Assembly (NCBI GenBank): GCA_947489445.1
Contig: CANLDN010000001.1
Span: forward strand, 620,001-684,000
Source: an uncultured Paracoccaceae bacterium
GTDB lineage: Bacteria; Pseudomonadota; Alphaproteobacteria; Rhodobacterales; Rhodobacteraceae
Direction of reading: 5' to 3'
Length of the DNA stretch: 64,000 nucleotides
The stretch's first letter is position 1. Each line of letters opens with the position of its first letter. Positions 24,163 through 32,370 of this stretch are shown here, in pieces. The notes beneath the pieces are model-generated. The model ran no database searches. It worked only from the letters and a program-made list of their open reading frames with translations, and had not been told where the DNA came from. The translations under genes were made by a program, and so were the position numbers.

Positions 24163-24723
24163 CTATTTGGCACGCCCTCCGGTAAACTTTAGCAGCTTCA
24201 GCACTTTATCCCCCATACCGATCAACGGCATCAGCTGCACCTTGGGTACACCTAGCATCTGGTCATACCAACGGGTGGTTGTGTTCAGAAACGCCTGCAT
24301 GTCACGCAAGCGCTTCAAGACCTCCGGGTTCATACTCTGATCGACCTCGGCCTTGGCGACGCACTCTTGCAAGGCGGCAGCGGCGGGATCAATCTCGCGC
24401 TCTTTGCGGCCCTGCGCGATGCGCATCGCCATTTCCCATACATCGACCTCTGCCTCAAAATGCTCGCGCCGATCACCCGCAATGGGCACCCTGCGGATCA
24501 GCTTCCAGCCAGCCAGCTCCTTCAGGGAATTGGACACGTTCGACCGGGCGATGCCCAGCGCATCCGATATCTGCTCGGCATTCATCGGGCTTGTAGACAG
24601 GAACAAGAGTGCGTGAATCTGCGCGACGGACCGGTTCACACCCCATTGCCCGCCCATGTCCCCCCAATAGAGGATGAACTGTTCAACAGCTTCTGGTTTC
24701 TTGTGTATCGTCATTTCTGTCAT
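24163..24723 (-). CDS. GbsR/MarR-type transcriptional regulator
   Basis: 186 residues with an N-terminal winged HTH (MNAEQISDALGIARSNVSNS, then LKELAGWKLIRRVPIAGDRR) and a helical C-terminal dimerisation part, as in GbsR-like regulators. The start may be the ATG at 24723 or the one at 24714. Both fall on a perfect palindrome, which points to autoregulation. It heads a same-strand series of DUF4166, epimerase and the MoxR set, with gaps of 79, 4 and 32 bases. Confidence 0.87.
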   Translation of the reverse strand: MTEMTIHKKPEAVEQFILYWGDMGGQWGVNRSVAQIHALLFLSTSPMNAEQISDALGIARSNVSNSLKELAGWKLIRRVPIAGDRREHFEAEVDVWEMAMRIAQGRKEREIDPAAAALQECVAKAEVDQSMNPEVLKRLRDMQAFLNTTTRWYDQMLGVPKVQLMPLIGMGDKVLKLLKFTGGRAK

Positions 24724-24731
24724 GACAGAAA
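24714..24731. promoter_or_regulatory. Perfect 18-bp palindrome over the GbsR-like start codon
   Basis: TTTCTGTCATGACAGAAA is its own reverse complement and covers the first codons and leader of the regulator. An operator placed here would block transcription elongation or initiation of its own gene. A related imperfect copy lies at 24120-24141. Confidence 0.65.
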
Positions 24732-24781
24732 CTTACGACATGAAGATGTAAATTGCAACGTCTATCTGGCGCATGCACGGA

Positions 24782-27700
24782 TCAATGAAAATCCCGCGAT
24801 TTCGGGATGACACGTACATTGCGCGGATGGCCCATCCGATGATCCGCGTCGATGTTGCGCTTTACCTCGTCCGCGCGCGCAAGCGGCGGTTCCATCACAT
24901 CATTCGATAACCGCTCAAGCGCGTCGCTACGGTCTGACAGGTGGTGGGCGACCACGTGGATCACGTCGTCGCTACGTTGCACCACACCACGCACGTCGAT
25001 CACGCGGGCCTGCATGATGACCTTGCGGAACGCCTCCATCACCTTGGGCCAGACAACCAGATTGGCAACGCCTTTTTCATCCTCGACCGTAATGAAACAG
25101 ACGCCTTTGGCACTGCCCGGCCGCTGCCGGATCAGGACGATTCCGGCGAGTTTCAGCGATTGTCCGTTGCGCATCCGGTCGAGTTCATCCGTGCGCCGGT
25201 AGCCCTGCCGCGCCATGCTTTTACGCAGGAAGGACATCGGGTGCGCCTTCAGCGACAGCCGCGTTGTCTGATAATCGGCAACCACGTGTTCGCACACGGG
25301 CATTTGGGGCAAATCGAACCGGGCTTCTTCGCCCTCATCTCTTTTCTCAGCAAAAAGCGGCAAGTCCGGTGCGTCGCGCAAGGCGCGTGTATCCCACAGC
25401 GCCTGCCGCCGGTCGAGCGTCATGGACCGGAACGCATCCGCCGCCGCCAGTTTACGCATGGTGCCCGCATCCAGCCTTGCACGTTTCTTCAGATCGGCAA
25501 GCTCGGTAAAGGGCTGCTGGCGCGCACGCATCATCCGCTCGGCCATTTCCTCGCGCACGCCATCGACTTGCCGCAACCCGAGGCGGACCGCAAAAACACC
25601 GGGTCTGATCGGCTCTAACGTGTTGTCCCAATCGGAATAGTTCACATCGGGCGCGCGCACGATCACCCCATGTTCGCGCGCGTCGCGCACGATCTGGGCG
25701 GGGGCGTAGAAGCCCATGGGCTGCGAATTCAGCAAGGCGGCACAGAACACATCCGGGTAGTGGCACTTGATCCAGCTGGACACATAGACCAGATGGGCAA
25801 AGCTCGCCGCGTGGCTTTCGGGGAACCCGTAATCGCCGAAACCCTTAATCTGGTTGAAACAGCGATGCGCGAATTCCGGTTCATAGCCGCGGTTGATCAT
25901 CCGGCTGACCATCTTGTCTTCAAGCTGCCCAATGGTCCCCTTGGACCGAAAGGTCGCCATGGCCTTGCGCAGTTGGTTCGCCTCGTCCGGGCTGAATTCG
26001 GCGGCGACCATGGCCAGCTTCATGGCCTGTTCCTGAAAGATCGGCACGCCCTTGGTGCGCGACAGGACGTGCCGCAATTCATCCGGATCATGGGGCGGCG
26101 CGGGTGAAGGATACTCCTCTGGCTCCTTCCCGGCTCGCCTGCGCAGGTACGGGTGCACCATATCCCCCTGAATGGGTCCGGGGCGCACGATGGCCACCTG
26201 AATGACCAGATCGTAGAACTTGCGCGGCTTCAGGCGCGGCAGCATGTTCATCTGCGCCCGGCTTTCGACCTGAAAAACACCGAGGCTGTCGCCCTTGCAG
26301 AGCATGTCATAGGTGGCTTTGTCGCCGCCTTTGATGCTCGCTAGGGTCAGTTTTTTCCCGTAATGCGCTTCGATCAAATCGAACGCTTTGCGGATACAGG
26401 TGAGCATCCCCAACGCCAGCACGTCCACTTTCAGGATACGTAATTCGTCGATATCGTCCTTGTCCCATTCAATGAATGTCCGGTCGGGCATGGCCCCATT
26501 ACCCACAGGGACCGTTTCGATCAGCTTTTTCTCGGTCAGGATGAACCCGCCCACATGCTGGCCCAGATGGCGGGGCATGCCGATCATCTGATCGGCCAGC
26601 TTGATCGTGCGCGCCATCAGCGGATCGTTCAGATCGATCCCCGCCTCTGCGGCCTCGCGCGCGCCGACCTCGCGCCCCCACGACCCCCAGATAGTCTTGG
26701 CCAGCGCGCTGGTGATGTCTTCCGACAGCCCCATGACCTTGCCCACCTCGCGCACGGCCATGCGCGGGCGATAATGGATCACCGTGGCGCACAGCGCCGC
26801 CCGGTCGCGCCCGTATTTGTCATAAATATGCTGGATCACCTCCTCACGCCGTTCATGTTCGAAATCGACATCGATATCGGGGGGCTCTTTCCGTTCCTCG
26901 CTGATGAAGCGTTCAAACAGCAGGTCGTTCTTGTCGGGGTCCACGGCGGTGATGCCCAGCACATAGCAAACGGCCGAGTTCGCGGCCGACCCCCTGCCCT
27001 GACACAGGATAGGCGGATCACACTCATAACGCGCGTAGTTCACAACCTGTTGAATCGTCAGGAAATACTGGGCGATATTCAGTTTCCTGATCAGGCCGAG
27101 CTCCTTGCGCAACGTCTCTTTCAGGGTCGCGGGAACACCGCCCGGGTAACGGTTTTTCGCGCCTTCCCAGGTCAGTTCCTCAAGATATTCCTGCGGCGTG
27201 CGCCCCTCTGGCACCGTTTCCTTGGGGTACTCATAGGCCAGTTCACGCAGATCGAAATCGCAGGCATCCGCCACCTCCCGCGTGGCCTGAACCGCGTGCG
27301 GCCAATCGCTGAAAAGCTGCATCATCTGCGCAGGCGATTTCAGGTAGCGTTCCGCGTTGGCATCCAGCAGGAAACCGGCCTTGTGGATCGTCGTCTTGTG
27401 CAGGATGCAGGTCATCACATCCTGTAAGGGCCGCCTGTCAGGCGCGTGGTAGCGCACATCGTTGGTGGCGAGGATCGACAGGCCATGCGCCTTGGCGAGC
27501 TTATCCAGACGATTGATCCGCGCCCGGTCATCGCCTTGGTACAGATAGCTTGCCGCGATGTGTTTCAGCGTCGGCAAGGCGCGTTTGATGCGGCGAAAGC
27601 CGGCTTCGAAATGGTCCAACTGCGGGCCGGGGATGGTGATCAGTTGGACGTCCTCGCTGTACCGCGCCAAATCGTCCAGCGTGATGTCACAGACCCCCTT

Positions 27701-28087
27701 GGCCTGCCATTCGCCATTGGTGTCGTGCATCTTGCCTTTGGACAGCAGCATGCAGAGCCGCCCGTAGGCGGCCCGGTCGCAGGGGTAAGCGAGGAATTCT
27801 TCGCCGGTCACCAGTTGCAACCGGCAACCGATGACAGGCTTGATCTGCGCCTTCAGCGCTTCCGCATGCAGCCGGACCACCCCGGCCATTGTATTCAGGT
27901 CCGCACAACCGAGTTTGTCATAGCCAAGCGCATTGGCCGTGGTGGCGAGGTCCACCGCATCCGACGCCCCCCGCAGAAAGGAAAAGCAGGTGGTCAGGCC
28001 AAGTTCGACGTAAACGGACCGAGCATTTGGGCGAAAACTGTCATCCTCAATCGTGCGGCGCAGGCGCTGGTTGTCCATTTCAGGCAT
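24782..28087 (-). CDS. dnaE2: DnaE2/ImuC error-prone DNA polymerase III alpha subunit
   Basis: 1101 residues (1098 from the second ATG). An N-terminal PHP domain (YVELGLTTCFSFLRGASDAV) is followed by the C-family polymerase core (CQGRGSAANSAVCYVLGI, then EPPDIDVDFEHERREEVIQH with catalytic Asp residues) and a C-terminal OB domain (LKLAGIVLIRQRPGSAKGV). It is shorter than replicative DnaE1 and lacks its long tail, as expected for DnaE2. It does the mutagenic extension in the ImuA-ImuB-DnaE2 mutasome during DNA damage. It lies 216 bases after imuB on the same strand. Confidence 0.96.
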   Translation of the reverse strand: MPEMDNQRLRRTIEDDSFRPNARSVYVELGLTTCFSFLRGASDAVDLATTANALGYDKLGCADLNTMAGVVRLHAEALKAQIKPVIGCRLQLVTGEEFLAYPCDRAAYGRLCMLLSKGKMHDTNGEWQAKGVCDITLDDLARYSEDVQLITIPGPQLDHFEAGFRRIKRALPTLKHIAASYLYQGDDRARINRLDKLAKAHGLSILATNDVRYHAPDRRPLQDVMTCILHKTTIHKAGFLLDANAERYLKSPAQMMQLFSDWPHAVQATREVADACDFDLRELAYEYPKETVPEGRTPQEYLEELTWEGAKNRYPGGVPATLKETLRKELGLIRKLNIAQYFLTIQQVVNYARYECDPPILCQGRGSAANSAVCYVLGITAVDPDKNDLLFERFISEERKEPPDIDVDFEHERREEVIQHIYDKYGRDRAALCATVIHYRPRMAVREVGKVMGLSEDITSALAKTIWGSWGREVGAREAAEAGIDLNDPLMARTIKLADQMIGMPRHLGQHVGGFILTEKKLIETVPVGNGAMPDRTFIEWDKDDIDELRILKVDVLALGMLTCIRKAFDLIEAHYGKKLTLASIKGGDKATYDMLCKGDSLGVFQVESRAQMNMLPRLKPRKFYDLVIQVAIVRPGPIQGDMVHPYLRRRAGKEPEEYPSPAPPHDPDELRHVLSRTKGVPIFQEQAMKLAMVAAEFSPDEANQLRKAMATFRSKGTIGQLEDKMVSRMINRGYEPEFAHRCFNQIKGFGDYGFPESHAASFAHLVYVSSWIKCHYPDVFCAALLNSQPMGFYAPAQIVRDAREHGVIVRAPDVNYSDWDNTLEPIRPGVFAVRLGLRQVDGVREEMAERMMRARQQPFTELADLKKRARLDAGTMRKLAAADAFRSMTLDRRQALWDTRALRDAPDLPLFAEKRDEGEEARFDLPQMPVCEHVVADYQTTRLSLKAHPMSFLRKSMARQGYRRTDELDRMRNGQSLKLAGIVLIRQRPGSAKGVCFITVEDEKGVANLVVWPKVMEAFRKVIMQARVIDVRGVVQRSDDVIHVVAHHLSDRSDALERLSNDVMEPPLARADEVKRNIDADHRMGHPRNVRVIPKSRDFH

Positions 28088-28134
28088 GGCGACACCTCAG
28101 GGGCGCGCCCGACCCTAGGGCGAAGGCCGTCTTG

Positions 28135-28157
28135 CAAAAGGTCCAGTGGACCTTTTG
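28135..28157. repeat. Perfect palindrome between imuB and dnaE2
   Basis: Two eleven-base arms, CAAAAGGTCCA and TGGACCTTTTG, around one central G. In RNA it would form a hairpin ending in TTTTG, so it might act as an attenuator or terminator between imuB and dnaE2, or as a protein-binding site. A weaker stem, CGCCATTG (28217-28224) with CAATGGCG (28234-28241), lies nearby in the same gap. Confidence 0.6.
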
Positions 28158-28303
28158 AGGCCGCAGCGCGCGGCAGCGCAGGGTGCATGAAATGCGCCCT
28201 CCCCGGGGGAGGGTGTCGCCATTGTCGCTCGGACCAATGGCGCGACATGTCGACCGCGGCCCGGGCTTCTTCGGAACCCGGGCCAGTGAAGATGGCGAGC
28301 TAT

Positions 28304-29836
28304 TCACGCAAAACACCCATGCACAAACCAGCGCGGATCACCGCCACGTCCATCCTCGTGCAACCCCTCGCGGTAGAGCCAGATGCGACGCCCCGCCTGA
28401 TCCTCGACCTTGAAATAATCCCGCAGCCGGGTTCCGGGGCGATCCTTCCACCATTCGGGTGCGATCCGCTCTGGCCCCGCATAGCGCGTCACCCGGTGCG
28501 TCTGTCGTCGCCAGACGAACTGGGCGGGCGGACCTTCGGGGACGGCATAAAGCACACGCACTTCTTCGGGGTGGTCGAAGAGACGCAAGGGGCGTTCCTT
28601 AGCGGGCGCCTCTCCGGTCGCGGCCATAGCTGCCAAGGCGGCCACCTGCCCTTCGGCCCGCTCGGGAATATGGCTTTCACGCAGCACTGGCCGTGTCACC
28701 GCCCGGGGCCCGAATTTCGCGCTGAGCCTGTCCACCAACCGGGTCAGATGCAGATCATCGTCCGACCCGCCATCCAGCCGGTTCTGCCGCTCCTGCATCT
28801 CTTCCACAGCACCGGCTTCCAGCGTGATCAGATCAAAGCCAAAGCCGGGATTGATCCGCTCGACCTTGTCCCGGAACAGCCCATGCAAATGCCCCGGATC
28901 GCGGGTTGTGGCCGAGGTCGCCACATCCACATGGCTGACATCCCCATCGGTGCGGTAGACGGTCAGGTGCAGCCGGCGACAGCCTTGGCCCGCCTGTTTA
29001 AGCGCCTCACACAGGTTTTCGCACAGCTCCGGCAGATAAGGGGTGGGGTCGAAAATCGGCTCTGCCAACCGGCTTTGCACCCGGAAACGCGGCTGGGCAT
29101 CGACGCTCGCGACCGGCTCTGCCAGTTTGCCCAGTGCCTGATCAAGGCGCATGAGCGGATTCGCCTCCAGCCCCGCCTTCACAAACCGCCGGGTCAGGGA
29201 CAGGCGTGGCACATCCATCACCGCACCGATGGTTTTCAACCCCAAGCGGCGCAAGAGCAGCACAGTTTCACCATCCAACCGCAGCCCGGTGACAGGCAAG
29301 GCCCCCAGCTTCACCCCCACCTCATCCGACCCACAAACAGACCGGACCGGCCCGAACCGCGCCAGCGCCCAAGCCGCACCCCATGTGGGGGCAACTGCCA
29401 ATTGCGCGGAAAGGCCCAGCAAGGACAATTGCGTCTCCATCTCGACCAGCATAGCGGCTTCCCCGCCCATCAGGTGGTCGGACCCAGTCGTGTCGAGGAT
29501 CAGCCCACCCTCCCCATCCCGCACGGTCCAGGGGCACCAGCGCCGCGCCCAGAGCACCAGCCGGTCCAAAGCGGCCCTGTCGCCTGCAGGATCGGCATAT
29601 TCCACCTGCAATTCCGGGCAGATCGCGCGCATATCCACGACGCGCGACCCCGGATTGATCCCGTTTAGGCGCGCGGCACGATTGGCGGCATGGATCACTG
29701 GGCCATGATGCCCCTCGCGCGCCAGCACGATGGGAATGTCATCCGGCGGCGCGCTGCCCTGCCGCTCCATCACCCGTTGCCACCGCTCCATCGCGAATTG
29801 GGGCAGAGAGATCGAGACGATCCGCCGCCCGGTCAT
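28304..29836 (-). CDS. imuB: ImuB, Y-family polymerase-like mutasome subunit
   Basis: 510 residues from the ATG at 29836 (MTGRRIVSISLPQFAMERW). The Y-family fold is recognisable (HAANRAARLNGINPGSRVVD, TTGSDHLMGGE) but the acidic catalytic residues are poorly kept, as in ImuB, which is catalytically dead and works as the hub linking the beta clamp, ImuA and DnaE2. Its start lies 98 bases inside imuA, so the two genes overlap in different frames. The C-terminal extension (RIWLYREGLHEDGRGGDPRW) is typical of ImuB. Confidence 0.93.
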   Translation of the reverse strand: MTGRRIVSISLPQFAMERWQRVMERQGSAPPDDIPIVLAREGHHGPVIHAANRAARLNGINPGSRVVDMRAICPELQVEYADPAGDRAALDRLVLWARRWCPWTVRDGEGGLILDTTGSDHLMGGEAAMLVEMETQLSLLGLSAQLAVAPTWGAAWALARFGPVRSVCGSDEVGVKLGALPVTGLRLDGETVLLLRRLGLKTIGAVMDVPRLSLTRRFVKAGLEANPLMRLDQALGKLAEPVASVDAQPRFRVQSRLAEPIFDPTPYLPELCENLCEALKQAGQGCRRLHLTVYRTDGDVSHVDVATSATTRDPGHLHGLFRDKVERINPGFGFDLITLEAGAVEEMQERQNRLDGGSDDDLHLTRLVDRLSAKFGPRAVTRPVLRESHIPERAEGQVAALAAMAATGEAPAKERPLRLFDHPEEVRVLYAVPEGPPAQFVWRRQTHRVTRYAGPERIAPEWWKDRPGTRLRDYFKVEDQAGRRIWLYREGLHEDGRGGDPRWFVHGCFA

Positions 29837-30416
29837 AGGTCGCCACCCATTGGCCGGGCGCACGGCGACGCGAACGGAACAGATCGAGCGACCAGCGCGG
29901 CAAACCGGGGGCCTGTGCATCGTGCGGATGGGGTGCAGCAGGAAGCGACGCGATACGCCAGCGTTCGCGCGCCGCGCTGAGGTCGGGCGAGGCTGCGCGC
30001 CGGATCAGCCAACAGGGCACATCCGCCGCCTCGGACCGCATCGCCAGCCGCTTTGTTGCCGTGAAATCGAGTGCTGCTGGATCGCCCCAGACCTCGCCAA
30101 TCACGCCACCCAAAGCCTTGCATCGCAATCCATCCTCCATCGCCCAAAGCACATCGACCGCACGGGACAGATCGACCATGATAATGGGACGATCCGTGCC
30201 AATGCCTGCAAGATAAGGCCGTCCCGCTTCCTTGCGCGAGAGCCGGTCCTGTACCCACAGGATCGGGGCGGGTGTGCATGGTAGCCGCGCCAAAACGAGC
30301 CCTACGGCAGCGGCATCGGTCGCCGTTTCGGGGAAGGCTTCGGACAGGGTGTGCACCATCGGACCAGGGTGATTTGCCTGACCTACCAAACGCTGCTGCA
30401 CCCTGAGCGACCCCAT
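29739..30416 (-). CDS. imuA: ImuA, RecA-like mutasome subunit
   Basis: 225 residues from the ATG at 30416. Later starts such as 30359 cannot be excluded, because no strong ribosome-binding site is seen. The body (APILWVQDRLSRKEAGRPYL, then DRPIIMVDLSRAVDVLWAME) matches ImuA/SulA-like proteins, relatives of RecA that modulate the mutasome. It is the first gene of imuA-imuB-dnaE2 and lies directly behind a LexA box. Confidence 0.9.
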   Translation of the reverse strand: MGSLRVQQRLVGQANHPGPMVHTLSEAFPETATDAAAVGLVLARLPCTPAPILWVQDRLSRKEAGRPYLAGIGTDRPIIMVDLSRAVDVLWAMEDGLRCKALGGVIGEVWGDPAALDFTATKRLAMRSEAADVPCWLIRRAASPDLSAARERWRIASLPAAPHPHDAQAPGLPRWSLDLFRSRRRAPGQWVATYDRAADRLDLSAPIRDGAVATGDGAAGQRAAG

Positions 30417-30442
30417 ACACGACACACCGAATCTATACAAAT

Positions 30443-30457
30443 GTTCTTATTTTGTTC
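30443..30457 (-). promoter_or_regulatory. Alphaproteobacterial LexA (SOS) box upstream of imuA
   Basis: GTTCTTATTTTGTTC on the plus strand (GAAC-N7-GAAC on the coding strand) exactly fits the direct-repeat LexA site known in alphaproteobacteria. A TATAGAT hexamer follows within ten bases on the coding strand and may be the -10 box. LexA here would repress the whole mutasome until DNA damage. Confidence 0.9.
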
Positions 30458-30591
30458 TATATGAAAATCATTGTTTTCGCAACGCCCGCAAAAGGTCTCT
30501 CATTTCCGGCACATTGCCTCTCTACCCCAAACGCCAAAGCATTCCAGATTCCGCTTGTTCTTGGACAATTATTCCTGATAGACCCGCCAGC

Positions 30592-30681
30592 GGAGACGTG
30601 GCCGAGTGGTCGAAGGCGCTCCCCTGCTAAGGGAGTAGGCGGGAAACCGTCTCGAGGGTTCGAATCCCTTCGTCTCCGCCA
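30592..30681 (+). tRNA. tRNA-Ser (GCU)
   Basis: 90 bases: acceptor GGAGACG/CGTCTCC, anticodon loop CTGCTAA (GCT, serine), long class II variable arm (TAGGCGGGAAACCGTCTC), T-arm AGGGTTCGAATCCCT, G73 and encoded CCA. No structural defect was seen, unlike the three tRNA-like genes near 10 kb. Confidence 0.96.
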
Positions 30682-31029
30682 GAAACCCCTGTTTTCTATG
30701 CCTTTTGTAGGGAAAACACGAGGTTTCCATGGTTTTACTTAACGAAGCACAACATCTGGCTTTAATCCACCACAACAAGTTTGTGGGGTAATTTGTGAGA
30801 TGAAAAGATGGACGGTTGTTACGTAGATACGGGTCGCTTGGGCAAAAAGTCGGGGCCTCACATTGAGAGACGGCCGACTGCGGCGTTTGTGAAGGTTGCC
30901 CCTCCAGGCCGACACACCGACGGTGGAGGGCTGTCCCAGTCATAACCCCCAATTTTCTTGCATTTAAGGCAGTAGCCTGAGTCGTTATGATAGGGTGAGC
31001 GGCAGTGGGCTGGCAATACGCTCTGCCCC
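30682..31029. other. Intergenic region after tRNA-Ser, no gene seen
   Basis: 348 bases between tRNA-Ser and the convergent adaptor gene. TGTTTTC (30690-30696) can pair with GAAAACA (30712-30718) as a possible weak terminator for the tRNA. The rest shows no convincing coding sequence, promoter or repeat. Confidence 0.5.
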
Positions 31030-32370
31030 CTATTGCTCACGGAATGCCCGAGACATGCTGTCGAGTATTGGCTTCGTCAGATACTGCACAAACGTCCGTT
31101 CTGCTGTCTGAATCATGATCTCTGCGGGCATCCCCGGTGTGGGCGAAAACCCTGGAACACGCAATAACTCATCGGATGAAATCGAAATGCGTGCGACATA
31201 AACCTCTTGCGTGGCGTCGGCGCCGGGGTCGGACACCGTGTCGGCTGATACGTAGAAGACCTGGCCCGACAACACAGGAGTTGTACGCTGGTTTAGCGCC
31301 GAAAGACGAATGGTTGCCGGATATCCGATCTGTACGCTGTCAATCTCTGTACGTGGGACTTGCGCTTCAATAATCAGCGGCTCATCGGCTGGAAGAATTT
31401 CGGCAATGGCCTTCCCGCTTTCGACCACTCCGCCGGCAGTATGATAATAAAGCCTGACAATTGTCCCGGAAACAGGTGCCGTGATTTCAACCCTGTTCAG
31501 AACCGCCTGGGCTGTGCGAACCTGTTCGCGGATACCGTCTAGTTCGGCCTCGACAATCTGCAGTTCATCAAGTGCCGTATCGCGATGTTCGCCCAAGGTT
31601 TGCTCAATCTGGGCAGCGTAACGATCGCGCACCTCGTCGATTTCCGAAATCTCTGCCTCAAGACGACCGATTTGCCCCTCGGCCTCCGCAATGGCACGGC
31701 GAACCACATTGACATCCGTCCGCCTGATCAACCCTTTCTCAAGCAGTTCCGTCTTATCGGCAAGCTCCTCGGTCATGATTTCCGCCTGCAGCTTGGTGGC
31801 AGCAAGTTGACTGGCATAGCCGCTGCTGCGAATGGTCAGCGCATCAATGCTCCGGTTCAATAGCGCAAGATCATTTTGCAACCCCTGCATGGCAACTTCA
31901 AACGCGAGGCTTTGTCCTTCCATCATGGTCGCAATTTCGATATCCGCGCGCAGCTCTGCCAAATGGGGCGGATAGGTTAGCTGCTCGCGTTGTTCATATA
32001 CGGCCAGATAGCGTTCGCGCGCGACCTCCAATCTGATTTGGCGCAAAAACAGCTCGCGTTCGTGCCCCATTGCGGCAGTTTCGTCCAAACGCACAAGCAC
32101 TTGACCAGCCGCAACTGTTTCACCCTCACTCACAAAAATGCTTTGGATGATGCCGCCTTCCAAATGCTGCACGATCTTATTTCGGCCCGTCGCGATGAAA
32201 CTACCCTGCGAGATGACCGCAGCTGCCAACGGGGCCGTTGTCGCCCAGACACCGAAACCGCCAAACGCTGAGAAGATCAGCAGTATTCCAAAAATGACGT
32301 GCCGCCGCACTGACCGTGGAACGTCATCATACCAGTTGACGGTCACTGGCGGTTGCAGGGTCGTTTTCAT
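31030..32370 (-). CDS. HlyD/PrtE-type membrane-fusion protein of a type I secretion system
   Basis: 446 residues: one N-terminal membrane helix (HVIFGILLIFSAFGGFGVWA, about 25-45), a biotinyl-lipoyl-like half motif (SQGSFIATGRNKIVQHLEGG), a long coiled-coil hairpin (about 95-290) and a C-terminal beta domain. It would connect the ABC transporter to an outer-membrane TolC-type channel, which is not encoded in this window. The start overlaps the transporter stop (ATGA, 32367-32370). Likely cargo are the neighbouring repeat proteins and possibly the RTX protease at 42228. Confidence 0.93.
   Translation of the reverse strand: MKTTLQPPVTVNWYDDVPRSVRRHVIFGILLIFSAFGGFGVWATTAPLAAAVISQGSFIATGRNKIVQHLEGGIIQSIFVSEGETVAAGQVLVRLDETAAMGHERELFLRQIRLEVARERYLAVYEQREQLTYPPHLAELRADIEIATMMEGQSLAFEVAMQGLQNDLALLNRSIDALTIRSSGYASQLAATKLQAEIMTEELADKTELLEKGLIRRTDVNVVRRAIAEAEGQIGRLEAEISEIDEVRDRYAAQIEQTLGEHRDTALDELQIVEAELDGIREQVRTAQAVLNRVEITAPVSGTIVRLYYHTAGGVVESGKAIAEILPADEPLIIEAQVPRTEIDSVQIGYPATIRLSALNQRTTPVLSGQVFYVSADTVSDPGADATQEVYVARISISSDELLRVPGFSPTPGMPAEIMIQTAERTFVQYLTKPILDSMSRAFREQ

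Noticed and set aside
27446..29668. 740-codon plus-strand frame opposite dnaE2 and imuB
   Set aside because: It covers the antisense of two clear mutasome genes and the palindrome gap; composition is antisense-like and there is no ribosome-binding site.
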